Source: Eupeodes corollae (lineage: Eukaryota > Arthropoda > Insecta > Diptera > Syrphidae). From it: DNA of 64,000 bases. Each line of letters begins with the position of its first letter. Position 1 is the stretch's first letter. This document shows, piece after piece, positions 46,479 to 57,342 of the stretch. Location: positions 19,385,289 to 19,449,288 of the forward strand of contig NC_079147.1 of NCBI RefSeq assembly GCF_945859685.1. Reading direction: 5' to 3'. Both the position numbers and the translations under genes were made by a program. Below the pieces are notes generated by a model. The model saw only the letters and a list, made by a program, of their open reading frames with translations. It had not been told where the DNA came from and made no database searches.

Positions 46479-46560
46479 GTAGCCCTGTCATGATGGTTAA
46501 TGCGTTGGACTGCCATGCAAGAGGTTTTCAGTTCAACCCTGCCAAATTATGATACTTTTA
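46479..46560 (+). repeat. tRNA-derived SINE head (family 1) with A and B boxes
   Basis: GTCATGATGGTTAATGCGTT (A-box region) followed after about 30 bp by TTTTCAGTTCAACCCTGCC (B-box region). Copy 4 at 53890 shows the outer parts of the same head (minus strand: 'gtgatgg', 'ccctgcc'), which links this head to the SINE-like family of copies 1-4. No cloverleaf with intact acceptor stem, so not a tRNA gene. Confidence 0.5.
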
Positions 46561-46984
46561 TAAATAAAGTATTATTCGATTTTGTTGGTTTTTTGAGATG
46601 AGCAGTTTAAAAGCCAAAAATCAAGCATGGGTAGCATCTACTTATAGTCCATGCGTTTTACGGAACTAGAGAGTTTTGAAATAAGAGGTTTCGTTTTGGC
46701 ATTTGCTACACAAACCGTGAACATTTTGCAGTGAAATTTCTTAGAACTAAAGGAATATTGGTGTCTTGGAAGACAGTTTTTTGAAGTAAGACAAATAGGA
46801 CTTAAATAAACTTAAGACGTTAATTAAAAAACTAAATATGCTTTATATATGATTTATTGTCTAAAGACTTAATTAATACAATAGTTAGCAGTTTTGTTAG
46901 GTTTGATTTGTTAGAGAACAAAATCTGTTAGAAAAAGAAAATCCGTTAAACTAAATCAAAACCTAAAATTTTGTTGACTTAAAA

Positions 46985-47700
46985 CTTTTTGATATATCTC
47001 CAAATAATTGTGTAACTAGTGTTCAAATTCGAATTGTTAGTGATGTTAAAATCGAAACCCTTTGCGTCGCTAAAGAAAAACTGATTGAGAGCTACCTTTG
47101 ACGAAAACCCAGGTTTAACGGGTTTCTATCAAATTTTTGCAATAAGGTATTCCACAAACGACAATATACCGTATTTTGCATAAAGACGTCAGTCTTAAGG
47201 CTGTTAAATTCACACAAAATTAATTTTTTTTCGATTTTTTTTTATGTTCAGTGATGATATTGGGGCTCATTTTTATTTTAGAGGCTTGAGAGACTTGAAT
47301 ATGTAATAATGTTGTAAAACTTCAAGGTCCTAACTTGATGGTGTGGTTTTTGGTATGGGGCGATGTGATGGGAACTTAATTTTTTTTTAAAAGAGGCTGG
47401 TGCTTTTTCCACGATGAATTTACTCGCTACTGACCTCTAATAAATGATTTTTGATATTTTCAATAAGGCATGATATCACAACTGTTTCATGGCGGTCTTA
47501 TTTCTACAAGAAGTGATCACAATTCGACACTTAGATCTTGTCATTTAACTGCTTCAGACTTTTTTCTTTCTATATATTATATCTATACTTCAAAATTTGG
47601 GAATATGGTCACGAAAAGCTTTATGAAAAGGTTTTCGTTTTCCATTCTTATTGGCATATCTTCGTCTTTACAATGAAATAAACATGCACTAATTTTTTTT
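46985..47700 (+). mobile_element. Tc-like transposon remnant, copy 2
   Basis: Plus-strand pieces: FSDDIGAHFYFRG (about 47249-47288, first catalytic block), FGMGRCDGNLIFF (about 47350-47388), LRSCHLTASDFFLS (about 47529-47570, third block), NMVTKSFMKRF (about 47603-47635). The flank 'caaattcgaattgttagt' near 47023 matches copy 1 near 44834. Frameshifted and dead. Confidence 0.6.
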
Positions 47701-48109
47701 AAATTACCGATTTTTTAAATATTATATAAGCTTAATTAAGTTGATAAAAAAAATGGTTTATCTGATATGATTATCTGCCCAACACAATACTTAGATGCAA
47801 GATAGGAAATATAGTGCGTCTAAGTATTGTGTAGAAATAGCGCCAGTTACAAGAAACAAGTAGCTTCAAAATGTTTCGAGGCTTATTTGAGAAAGTTATG
47901 TTGTTCTAAAATTTGCTCTTAGGTTTGGTAAGGTTAAATTGGCTGCGGATTCAGAATCCACACACTTAGGTCAAAAGAAAAGGCCCATTATGATACCACA
48001 TGAATCTAGAGAATTACTTATTACTAGTCGAACCATTTTGAGCTTTTTATAAAGCGAAGAAGATATTTGGTATCCTTTTAAGCTAGTTCACTGGGATTAT
48101 CAAAAGATG

Positions 48110-48840
48110 AACTTTGCGTCTTAGTGAAAGAGCAGGGCAAGTGCAGAGAAGGTGAGAGATTGTTTCCTCTTCTTAATCGTCCATACAGCTCCTGCAGAAG
48201 TCATTTGAGGCTGCACCAAGTCGTATTGCGTGTCTGCCTATAAGACAGTGTCCCGTAAGGACACCTATTAGGGATCTAAGTCTGCTTTGAGATAACAAGT
48301 CTTTAGAGCGCTTTAGGTCTGGTGAAGGCCATATGAGTTTAGTGGCTGCGCATGTTGCTAAATTGTGACACCTAGAGTTTGCTATCGCAAAAGCTGTTTC
48401 TTTTAGCATAAGTTTACATGTCGCTATCGGGTGAAATAGGTATGACAGTTCTATTTTAAGCGAGGTCATCGGCTCTACAATTTCCTGTGATGTCTCTGTT
48501 GCCCGGCACCCAATAGAGGTGAAAGTTAATTTGCTGCGCCATCTTCATAAGAGATGGTCGAAAAACGATGGCCGTTTGAGATTTGGTTGAGACACTATCA
48601 AGAGTTTTAATAGCAGCCTGACTGTCAGCGAAGTTGCGGATATTAGAAATTGATATCACGTTTTATCTTAGCCAGGAAAGAATCGCTTAAATTTCCACTT
48701 GGAAGACGCCACAAATATTAGGGATCCATCTGTATAAAAATGGATGCTTTTGTCATCCAGGTTCAAGTTTTTGGCAACTCTTCCGAATTGAGTTAAGGAA
48801 GTGAACATTTCTTAGAGCGTATTGTAGACATTTAACCATC
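48110..48840 (-). mobile_element. RNase H and C-terminal region of an I/R1-type LINE
   Basis: Minus-strand translation: FYTDGSLIF (about 48728-48755, first RNase H Asp), FADSQAAIKTL (about 48600-48632), HLYWVPGNRDITGNCRADDLA (48456-48530), then the gag-knuckle-like tail LTGHCLIGRHAIRLG, CRSCMDD, stop, EEETISHLLCTCPAL (about 48135-48270). The TGA inside CRSCMDD-EEET is at about 48176-48178. An RNase H after RT is typical of I, R1 and related clades. It interrupts the distal copy of the duplicated block. Confidence 0.75.
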
Positions 48841-48849
48841 GAACGTATA

Positions 48850-49450
48850 AAGTTCGACCAAGCCCCGCAGAAAGTAAGATTAATTTTCTCGAATTTGATT
48901 TTTTTACTTCTGGCGTCGAACTTCACATATCTAAAGCGTTAGGTTAAATCAGCGACATGACAGGCGCACGTACATAAGTGCACGTATGTTATTCAAGAAA
49001 AATACGTAATCCTTAAAAATAGAAATGTAAGATATCAATCTAATTTATATATGGGTGACATTAAGACCGAATCATTTGTTTACCATGAAGTTGGTAATAA
49101 AATGACGCCATTGAATATTAGCTCGGACATGGTTGAAGAATAAAGTTTACTGGTGTCTTCATCGAGTGTCTACGGCCCGTTGAAGAGAAAGTAATAAAAA
49201 ACTGCACTAATCTAAAATATATTTTAACGGTGTTGACTATTGATCCTGGCAGAAGGCAAGAGAGGGTGTCCAGGCCCACGTAGCATGTCATGCTACGAAG
49301 AGGTTCTTGCTACCGCAGGATTAGACGTAACAACTTCGGTATGTCTGTGAATTAAAAAAGCAACAATATTGTCCCCAGTTTGTCCATGGGTTGACCCTTG
49401 GAGTTCAAGTAGACTCTCAATTATTTGCCTGTCTAGATCACTAAATAATT
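48850..49450 (+). repeat. Duplicated block, distal copy
   Basis: Same word order as 45930-46450: 'gccccgcagaaagtaagatt', 'gcgttaggttaaatcagcga', 'tgaagttggtaataaaatga', 'catcgagtgtctacggcccg', 'gtttgtccatgggttgaccc'. It carries extra sequence near 49250-49350. Confidence 0.6.
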
Positions 49451-50899
49451 TCCAATTGATCTCTCGTATCAAACAAAGTATACATTTCTTTTTATTTTAA
49501 ATCATGCAACGTGAGTTAAGCAAATAAATAAATTTATTTATTAGTAAACAATCCTATCCACACAGAAAATCATTGACATTTAATATAAGATATTTCATTA
49601 ATAATCGTATTCTATAAACATTTATTTTAACGATTTATTATAGTTTCCAGTCCACCCAAAGATATCATGTTTCTTTAAAACTTCTACCACTGCAGTGCAT
49701 CTGTTGGTTGGTTGACCGCAAACAGAAGCAATTTTTTGCAACCAGAAGCAAATCTGTTACCTGACGATACAAATTATAAATCTTAATTATACATACATCT
49801 CCGATTACCCAACAGAAAAAATTCCAAGGAATCAGAAAAGAATCTTTAAAATGTATTTATGTAAAAATGTTTATAAGTCGTTTCAAGTTTATTATTTAAT
49901 TTTTAAAGTACGCATTTGATTGAATAAATGCTGTCGAATTTTTATTACAGAAAACTAGAAAGCATGTCAATTCATGATGTTGAAGTTCGAATGCCCTGCC
50001 CAACGTTATCAAGGGATGGCCTTAAGCTTAAGCTTGAATTATCTTATTATTTTATTAATGGAACTTGTAATTCTGATCATTACTTTGTTTTGAATTGAAA
50101 AGAATCTTGATTAAACAGATTTTATAGCTCAATTTCATTAAAAATCATTTAGACTAGGTCAAAATCTTTGTATGTATCTATAAGTTTTTAACTATCATTT
50201 TTATTACACACCTCGATATGTTTGTATGTACGTTAAATGCAAATTTAGTAATAAAATCCTCCAGTTACTTTGTTTAATTTTTTTTTTTTTGCGAAAATGT
50301 TGTAAAAATTGAACACAAAGGTCATATTATTCTCACATTTCAAGCAGGAGACAACATAATAATTGAATTGATGGGTGGAGGGAGGGGGAATAGGGACCAA
50401 TAGTTGATAGACACTTTGCATAAGAGTTTCCTGTCGCTCACAACATGAAATGAATATACCCATCAAATCGAAAAATAAAATTACGACAGGGCCAGAGAAT
50501 CAATTTACATCAGGAAAATAGCAAATCTATGTATGAAGTACGGTTCGGTACGTAAAGTTAACTGTATAACTAGAATGCTGCCTTGTTATAGAGTTTATAC
50601 CTGTGCGGCAATCCAAAACACCTTAAGTGTTTGGTGGCGGCTTTTAAGGAATTTGAATTGGAAATGGCACCTCCTTTGTGGCCATAAAGAAAATCTAAAA
50701 GTGGATAATCACGCATGCAATTCTGACACGATTTAATGTACACCCTCTTTACCACACCTCTCCCCTCACTTTCGAATGCTTAACGTATTATTATTTGCTC
50801 CAAGGAATTACACTTCGAGTGCTAAGAAATGCGAACAGCAACAATCGATGAGTGTGTTAAGCCATAGTCACTTCATTTCGAAAATTCGATTAGATAGGT
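49451..50899. other. Upstream flank of the AGBL4-type gene
   Basis: AT-rich, no gene recognised. One 74-codon minus-strand frame at 50245-50466 has no identifiable features. Confidence 0.4.
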
Positions 50900-50905
50900 T
50901 CAGTT
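50900..50905 (+). promoter_or_regulatory. Candidate initiator (Inr) of the AGBL4-type gene
   Basis: TCAGTT matches the fly initiator consensus and would put the start site at 50902, 42 bp before the ATG. No TATA box near -30 and no clear downstream element, so weak. Confidence 0.25.
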
Positions 50906-50943
50906 AACCCTTACAAGAAATTTTAAATAAAAATCTTAGCAAA

Positions 50944-53104
50944 ATGATTGGAATGGCATGTGATCCATTGCAGCATACGAGCATGTACCAAAGACTCGAA
51001 GAGGGTACAAAACCCTGAAAATTCTAGAATTCAATTAATCCCCCTGAAACTCTATTTCATTTCAGATAGCGAAGACAGCGATGGAGAAGGAGGTCTGGGA
51101 AATGTAAGTCGAGTTATAATCCGTCCACCGGGTCAAAGTGGAAAAGCCAAACGTGGACATTTGTGCTTTGATGCAGCGTTCGAGACGGGAAATCTGGGAA
51201 GAGCAGATTTGGTAGGAGAATTCGAATACGACTTATTTCTTCGACCCGACACATGCAACCCTCGTTTTCGGTTTTGGTTCAACTTCACTGTGGACAATGT
51301 GAAACAAGACCAACGAGTGATATTCAACATCGTCAACATGAGTAAGATACGAAATCTCTTCAATTCGGGTCTGACGCCGTTGGTGAAGTCATCAAGTCGG
51401 CCAAAATGGCAAAGGATTCCCAAGAAATACGTCTTCTACTACAGATCTGTACTGCATCAAAACCATTACGTGTTGAGTTTTGCATTTTCATTCGACAAGG
51501 AAGACGACGTGTTCCAATTTGCTCTGGCTCCTCCCTACAGCTATTCTAGACTCCAGTCCTACTTGAATGTCATAGAAGCCAGGTCGGTGGAGAAACGATT
51601 CACAAAAACTACAATGATCAAAACTTTGGTAAGAAATTTCAATTCCAAGAGAAAATTTCATACAAACCAAACTGAATCCTTTTAGCAAAATCGAAATTTA
51701 GACCTGATAACAGTGGATCATGTGCCTCGACAGCGTGGAGCTAGAATAAATAAGAATTTTATACGTGTAATTGTAATCTTAGCTAGATCTCATCCCGGCG
51801 AGGCCCCAGCTTCGTATGTATGCCAAGGATTTATTGAGTTTCTTATTGGAAATCATCCGATTGCTGTGATTTTGAGGGAGAGTTTTGTCTTTAAAATTAT
51901 TCCCATGGTCAATCCGGATGGGGTATTTTTGGGCAATAATCGATGTAATTTAATTGGACAGGATTTGAATCGAACGTGGAATGTTGCAACAGAGTTTTCA
52001 CATCCAACCCTATTTGCAATTAAAAATATGCTCAAAGAACTCGATGGATCAGATGTAAGATTTGAATTAAATTGAGTTCTACCAATTAAGCTAAATTTGT
52101 ATGTTTATAGTTTTATCAAGTTGATTTTGTGATTGACCTACATGCACACTCCAGTCTTAATGGGTCGTTTATTTATGGAAATACCTATGAGGACGTGTAT
52201 AGGTATGAGAGGCATCTAGTGTTCCCACGATTATTTGCATCGAATGCGTATGATTACGTGACCGAGAATATGATGTTCAATGCAGATGAGAGGAAGGCAG
52301 GATGTGCGAGGAGGTTTTGTTGTGAAAGATTGAGTGATACAGTAAATGCTTATACGTTGGAAGTCTCGATGGGAGGTTATATCTTGAAGGATGGCAAGAC
52401 TATGTCATTGTATACGGAAGATGGATGTGAGTATGAATTATTCATATTCATGACTTTTTTATTTTATGACATTGACATTGCTGCTCGTAAACTTTATCAT
52501 AAAATGGTTGTTATTTTTTTAAAGAAAACAAGAATATGTAAATTTTGTTTTAGATTTTCGTCTAGGAAGGAATTTAGCACGTAGTTTCCTTCAATATTAC
52601 CGCTTTATCAATGTTCTTCCTGTGCCTTTGGTACCTGAAGTCCATACCAAACGTCGGAATCGACCTGGAACACATCATTCTCGAAGTAGATCGAAATCTC
52701 GTTACGATGTGAAACCTCGTCCACGAACAACACGTTGTCATGCTCCCATAAGTTATACAAATCTCTCGATTTGCTATGATAGTGCATCATCAGAAGAAGG
52801 ATCCCCTTTGAGACAGCCCAGTAGTCACTTCGGCTTTCGAAACTACCGTCGAATGGCCAATCCACCTGTCTCAACGCCAGCTAATGATCAATTTTCATTG
52901 TTAACAATAAAATCGGCGAAATTTGATAATTTAGAATTTTCCAATGAACAAAGAGGGCGGAAAAGTAATCCTCCATCGGATAAATCATCGAGAGTTGTTC
53001 AAGTGGAAACATTAAATGTGCCTCCTAAACCTTACTTGTCTATAATCGATCTGAATCAACTTGCCCGAAGTACCATGAAGGATGCATATGTTGGAAATAG
53101 ATAA
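50944..53104 (+). CDS. AGBL4: Cytosolic carboxypeptidase 6-like (AGBL4/CCP6), 5 coding exons
   Basis: Exons 50944-51004, 51066-51628, 51686-52054, 52111-52426, 52554-53104; four introns of 56-127 bp, all GT-AG, phases consistent; 1860 bp, 619 aa. The start has a good fly context (GCAAAATG). The M14 carboxypeptidase family member it resembles removes glutamates from tubulin tails and other proteins in the cytosol. An N-terminal beta domain (about 30-200: FESGNLGR-like FETGNLGRADLVGEFEYDLF, RPKWQRIPKKYVFYY) precedes the catalytic domain: zinc ligands in HPGE (His244, Glu247) and DLHAHS (His342), substrate-binding DLNR in GQDLNRTW, catalytic Glu415 in YTLEVS. Exon 5 completes the fold (LGRNLARSFLQYYR) and then adds about 160 residues rich in Arg, Ser and Pro without recognised domain. 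Human AGBL4 is about 500 aa, so the tail is longer here. No lesions seen. Confidence 0.95.
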
Positions 53105-53624
53105 AATCAAGGTTAATTGTGGAATATCGACGATAGCCAACTGTATTTGGCCAATTTTAGAAAATATTTAAAATCTTTTGCAAATTTTAATAATATTAAC
53201 AATTTTCTTGTTATTGTTTTTTTTTAAATATTGCTCAATGAAATAAATAATGTTTTCTTCATTCTCATGTTTTTATTGTCAAGTATTTATGCATTTCGAA
53301 AATCTTTTAATATTTTTAATTATAGAATAAAGAAAAATAAATTAAATTGTGTGTTTCTATTTCTATTTTGGTTCGTTTGTTTATTCAAAGTGAAATCGTT
53401 AAGCAGAAAAGGATTAGACAGCTCACAATTAATGGATGTTGGCAGTGAAAGAGATGTGCAACAGCGTTTATTCAAAGTTATCATTTTTTTATAGATTTTA
53501 TTTAGATTCATTACAATTTTTGAGAACGAAATTATTTTGTATTTAAGATATTTTCGCTTTACAAAAACTATAACCATATTGAATTTAAGGCATTTAAAAT
53601 TTGAATGGAACCAATTTTTGTTTG
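53105..53624 (+). other. 3' UTR and flank of the AGBL4-type gene
   Basis: A candidate polyadenylation signal AATAAA lies at 53242-53247, about 140 bp after the stop. The rest is AT-rich and unassigned. Confidence 0.5.
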
Positions 53625-53900
53625 ATTTAAAATAAAAATAAATTAGGTGGCACAACGTTTCGTAGAGAACCAGGGCCTAGTGACTTACAACTCTCAACCA
53701 CTCCTGTGTGCGAGTAATGTTGTCAGAGATGGAAGTAACGTACAGTTTATACGCCGAATCTCAGCGGCTAATTTGAGAAAGCACTTTTCATGACAAGAAT
53801 TACTCTTGGAGGGTTTGTCAATTCCTCGCAAAAGGCAGTACCCGTGAAAAAAGTTAGGTGGTAGAGGCAGGGATACCATCACGCTATGGGTACTACTTAA
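53625..53900 (-). repeat. tRNA-derived SINE, longest copy (copy 4)
   Basis: On the minus strand: a partial tRNA-like head near 53860-53895 (its A/B-box middle deleted), body ('gagtaattcttgtcatgaaa', 'caaattagccgctgag'), then a tail 'ggccctggttctctacgaaa' / 'cgttgtgccacctaattta' followed by AT-rich short repeats. Copies 2 and 3 share parts of the body. The tail corresponds to the 3' end of the RTE family (see findings). Confidence 0.65.
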
Positions 53901-54899
53901 ATTTGAAATATGTGTATTTTTTCTACTGATTGCATTCCTAAGCTTCAAATTTCATTACAAATATTTCATTTCCCACCATTCGAAGAGAAAATGTTGGTAG
54001 TTGATATCTACTAAAGTAAAAGAGGCCGAAACATTTTCTAAAATTCTTTTTTCTCTTTTAATTTTTCGATTTTATTTTAAACAAAACAAGGTACAGAAAT
54101 ATGCAAAACTGAAGGGAACTTCCAATTTTATGACGAATTTTAATGAAGAAATTGACATGCACTTATGTTTTTATGGAAATCTTTCAAATAATTGGTCTGT
54201 GTCACACATTCTTGCAGTCCGAAGAGTTAAACCACATATTTGCAAACTCCATAAATACTACTAAGGATGGGTGTCGGATCCGCTTAAAATGGTCCGAGTT
54301 AATTTTGGAACTCGGATTAATCCTATCTGGTCTGATTCAGACGTAGACGTTTAAGCAGCTCAGAAAGTTGAAAAGGGCGTTTGGCTACAAATTTCAGGAA
54401 AGCTAAGCAAAGAAATAACTTAAATCATCTGAGAATACAGTTCAATAAGTTACAACGATTCAATTTCTCATCATCTAATCCAGTAGAGATGCTTATATGA
54501 TCTTGATAACCAACCATCCGCTTTGGTAAACGGTGTAATAAACTAGCCTAATTTGCGCTTTCATTAAGCAATGATACTACAGAGCAGAAAACATCCACAT
54601 TCTTTTCTAATGCAATATTAAGTGTCTAATAAAAAAATTTGATTTTTATGGCCATTTATTGAAAAAAATCGACGGTTTGAAAGTCAGCTTTACACTCATA
54701 CATAATTGGGTCAAGCATATTATGAAATTTAAAATTTTTTTAATGTTTTTGACAAGTCTGAATTAAATACTTTTTGGCGTATACTTTATGGTATTGTCAG
54801 CATTTTTTAAAAACTTTGTTTGGCAAATTAAAGAAATCATAATGCTATTTGGACGATTTTCGTTCAAAATTCTTATGGTTTAAGATAATATGGACATTT
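53901..54899. other. Unrecognised sequence
   Basis: Two overlapping open frames near 54001-54346 have no recognisable features. Sequence from about 54640 may be the 5' part of the Tc1-like remnant that follows. Confidence 0.3.
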
Positions 54900-55440
54900 C
54901 AGTGGAAATATGTTTCAATTGGAGTTAGAAAATCAAGTTTTGCAAGGACAATTTCATTGTGCTAGGCGACAGGTTCCATTGCAACTCTTCTAACAACAAC
55001 TCATAATGACAAAATATATGCTCAAAATAGTGTGACTAACTTATGGAAGACCTTCAAAGAAAACTTGCAACAGCTAAGTAGAAGCGGATTTTTCTGTTGT
55101 TCAATAGGGTCTTCTTGAATTGAGCAAAAAAGTTTAAACTGGTGCCTTGAATACAAAAAGCGAGTGGCCGAAAATACCAAAAGTGGTCTTTAGATAACTA
55201 GAAAAAGTAATTTTCTCAGATTAAAGCATCTTTGGAGTTAAGGTGATGCTTTGGGGTTGTTTCATTTCCAAAGGTCCTGGAAGCTTAAAGCCTATCAAAA
55301 GAATGATAAATAGCACAACATACATAGAAGCAACTATGGTCAACACAAATGATCTTTTTTACTATTCTAATTAGAAACCCTTTTAAGGAGATTATACTTT
55401 AACAAGACGTTTTCAAATTTGATTGATTTACAACTTCTTC
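54900..55440 (+). mobile_element. Tc1-like transposase remnant
   Basis: The plus strand near 55240-55340 reads VMLWGCFISKGPGSLKPIKR and then MINSTTYIEAT, the well-known WGCFS..GPG block after the first catalytic Asp of Tc1 transposases. Upstream, words such as KKRVAENTK are compatible. Stops and frameshifts throughout; inverted repeats not found. Confidence 0.65.
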
Positions 55441-56184
55441 TCCCAATATGTTAAAACTCTAATTTTAGTTATGGATAAGATTTAGTTAATTTTTCGGCAA
55501 TTTTTTTGACAAAGTTAAGATCCATTAAACTCCGTTTGTTGAAAAAATTAGAACTCTGATTAAGATCTCAGATTAAGATAGAATTTCGATTTATTAGTTC
55601 CTAAAATTGGGAGGTCTAGGAAATTAGAACCTTGTTTAGATATATTTGTACATCTTTGAATTGATGTTTAGGTAGTATTTTTCATTTACATTTATACTGC
55701 CAGAATTTTAAATGTGCAATGACAATATGTTATTAGAAAAGGGATGTGGAAAAGTGTAGTTTGAAGCGGGTTTCTTGAAATGGCATTGGATTTTTGTTGG
55801 TCCTTTTATTTGACAATTTTTCTTTAAATGTCTATAGCTTAGCAGCCTTGAATATTATCACCACACCCATTAAAAGGTTTTTTTCTTAATCAATTAATAG
55901 TTGAAAGCTCTACAAATGCCCGTTGCGGTTTCTTCTAAAATCTTACCAAAGCAGACCTTTAACTAACTTTTATCAAAAAAATGTTTGTCTGCTTACTCGT
56001 GAATGGCTAGACCTAAAGAAAAAAGTTATGACCAACAATTGTTCGACTTTAGGGTAAAATAACTTAAGCCAACAATTGGTAACGCAGACTCAATGAACTT
56101 AAGACGTTAATATTAAAAAAAAATAAATTTTTCTGTCTTGTTGTCTAAAGACTAAATTAATACTATATTTAATTTGTTCTTGCT
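55441..56184. other. Unrecognised sequence
   Basis: 'cttaagacgttaat...tgtctaaagacta.attaata' near 56098-56165 recurs at 46810-46880, so a further old repeat is present. Nothing else named. Confidence 0.35.
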
Positions 56185-56195
56185 AGACTCAAGTT

Positions 56196-56412
56196 TTGTC
56201 CCGGAAAGTCTTTGAATCCACACCCACAGGACAGCGCAGTAGAGGAAGGCCGCGGATCAGGTGGCGGGCACAGGTGGAAAGTGACCTCACCCAACTTGGA
56301 GCGCGAAACTGGAGACATCTAGCTAGGGACCTAGAGCTAGATGGAGAAGTTTGTTGAGTGAGGCCCTAGTTCACACAGGACTGTAGCGCCACCTTAAGTG
56401 TATACATAAGTA
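56196..56412 (+). mobile_element. RTE-type LINE, copy E, 217-bp 3' end with target duplication
   Basis: Starts inside the C-terminal codons (GRPRIRW-type arginine-rich stretch) and ends ACTGTAGCGCCACCTTAAGT plus short repeat. An 11-bp duplication AGACTCAAGTT flanks it at 56185-56195 and 56413-56423. A severe 5' truncation typical of LINE insertion. Confidence 0.85.
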
Positions 56413-56949
56413 AGACTCAAGTTGTTAGTATTAAACGAAAGAGACAAATTAAAGGTCGCTAGAGTTAAAGAATTTTATAGCGAATTTACTTTCCTACAAA
56501 AATAGAAACCCAAACCGATTTTTTTCAGACATAATGAATATCGTAACCTGTGCTCTTGTTCAATAGACCATATTTGACGAAATTGAATTAGAAATGCAGT
56601 TTTTATAATTCGAGTGTGCTCTTTCGATTTATGGAGAACTGTTTTGTTCAATTAACCACTTTTCTGACCATTTTGAGTATCACTTTTGTTCAATAAACCA
56701 CTATACATTGTTTTTGTATCATATAGAATAATGCATAGAATATGTTTAAAATCATATCTTATTATTTCTTTCTTGTTTAATATCCACATTTATCGATTCA
56801 ATATCCTTATATACTTCATTTATTTCTATTTTGTTCGATTTTCAAATTATTTTGGTTACATTTTGTTCCTTATTGAACAAAAAGATATGAATTTGGTTAT
56901 ATAAGAACAAGAATTCTATTTTGTTCAATATCATACGAGATCACTATTG

Positions 56950-57312
56950 TTGCACTTAATTTGGGTATATGAGGAGCGTCTTCAAGTATTCAATGCCTTT
57001 TGGGTATTAAAAGACGATGAGAAAATTCAATTCTATTCTAGTCTCACTATTATTTTGAAAAAAGTTCTGGAAGATCTTCCAGAAACAAAAAGGATTATTT
57101 TGTGGTCCGATTGGTCCGCAAAATATGAACAGAATGGTATCCTTAGCCATTCTTAAATTTATGGAATGTAACACCAGTATTGAGACAATTACACACAAGT
57201 ATTCTGAATCAGGCCATTCGCAAGTGCAAGAAGTGGATGATGTGCACAGTGGGATTAAAAAAATACTTGAAAAAAACTTGAGATTGCGCAGCTTAAGAAA
57301 GAAGATTTTTTG
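56950..57312 (+). pseudogene. Remnant resembling a DUF7869-type transposon-associated protein
   Basis: Two plus-strand frames join across a frameshift near 57125: IILWSDWSAKY, then NRMVSLAILKFM, VETITHKY-like IETITHKYSESGHSQVQEVD and DVHSGIKKIL. The pattern W-S/T-D ... QN-N ... A/LKF ... ITxKYxExGHSxxQExDxxHxxI is, from memory, that of a large insect protein group often linked to transposons (DUF7869). About 115 residues remain. No conserved neighbours. I am unsure of the family name. Confidence 0.4.
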
Positions 57313-57342
57313 ATTTTTAATAAAGCTAGTCTTGATCTTTTT

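Noticed and set aside
46479..46560. A genuine tRNA gene
   Set aside because: A- and B-box words are present but no complete cloverleaf or acceptor stem could be drawn; the sequence fits a SINE head.
50245..50755. Short overlapping frames upstream of the AGBL4-type gene as an extra exon
   Set aside because: No acceptor/donor arrangement connects them to 50944, and the ATG there gives a phase-consistent first exon with good start context.
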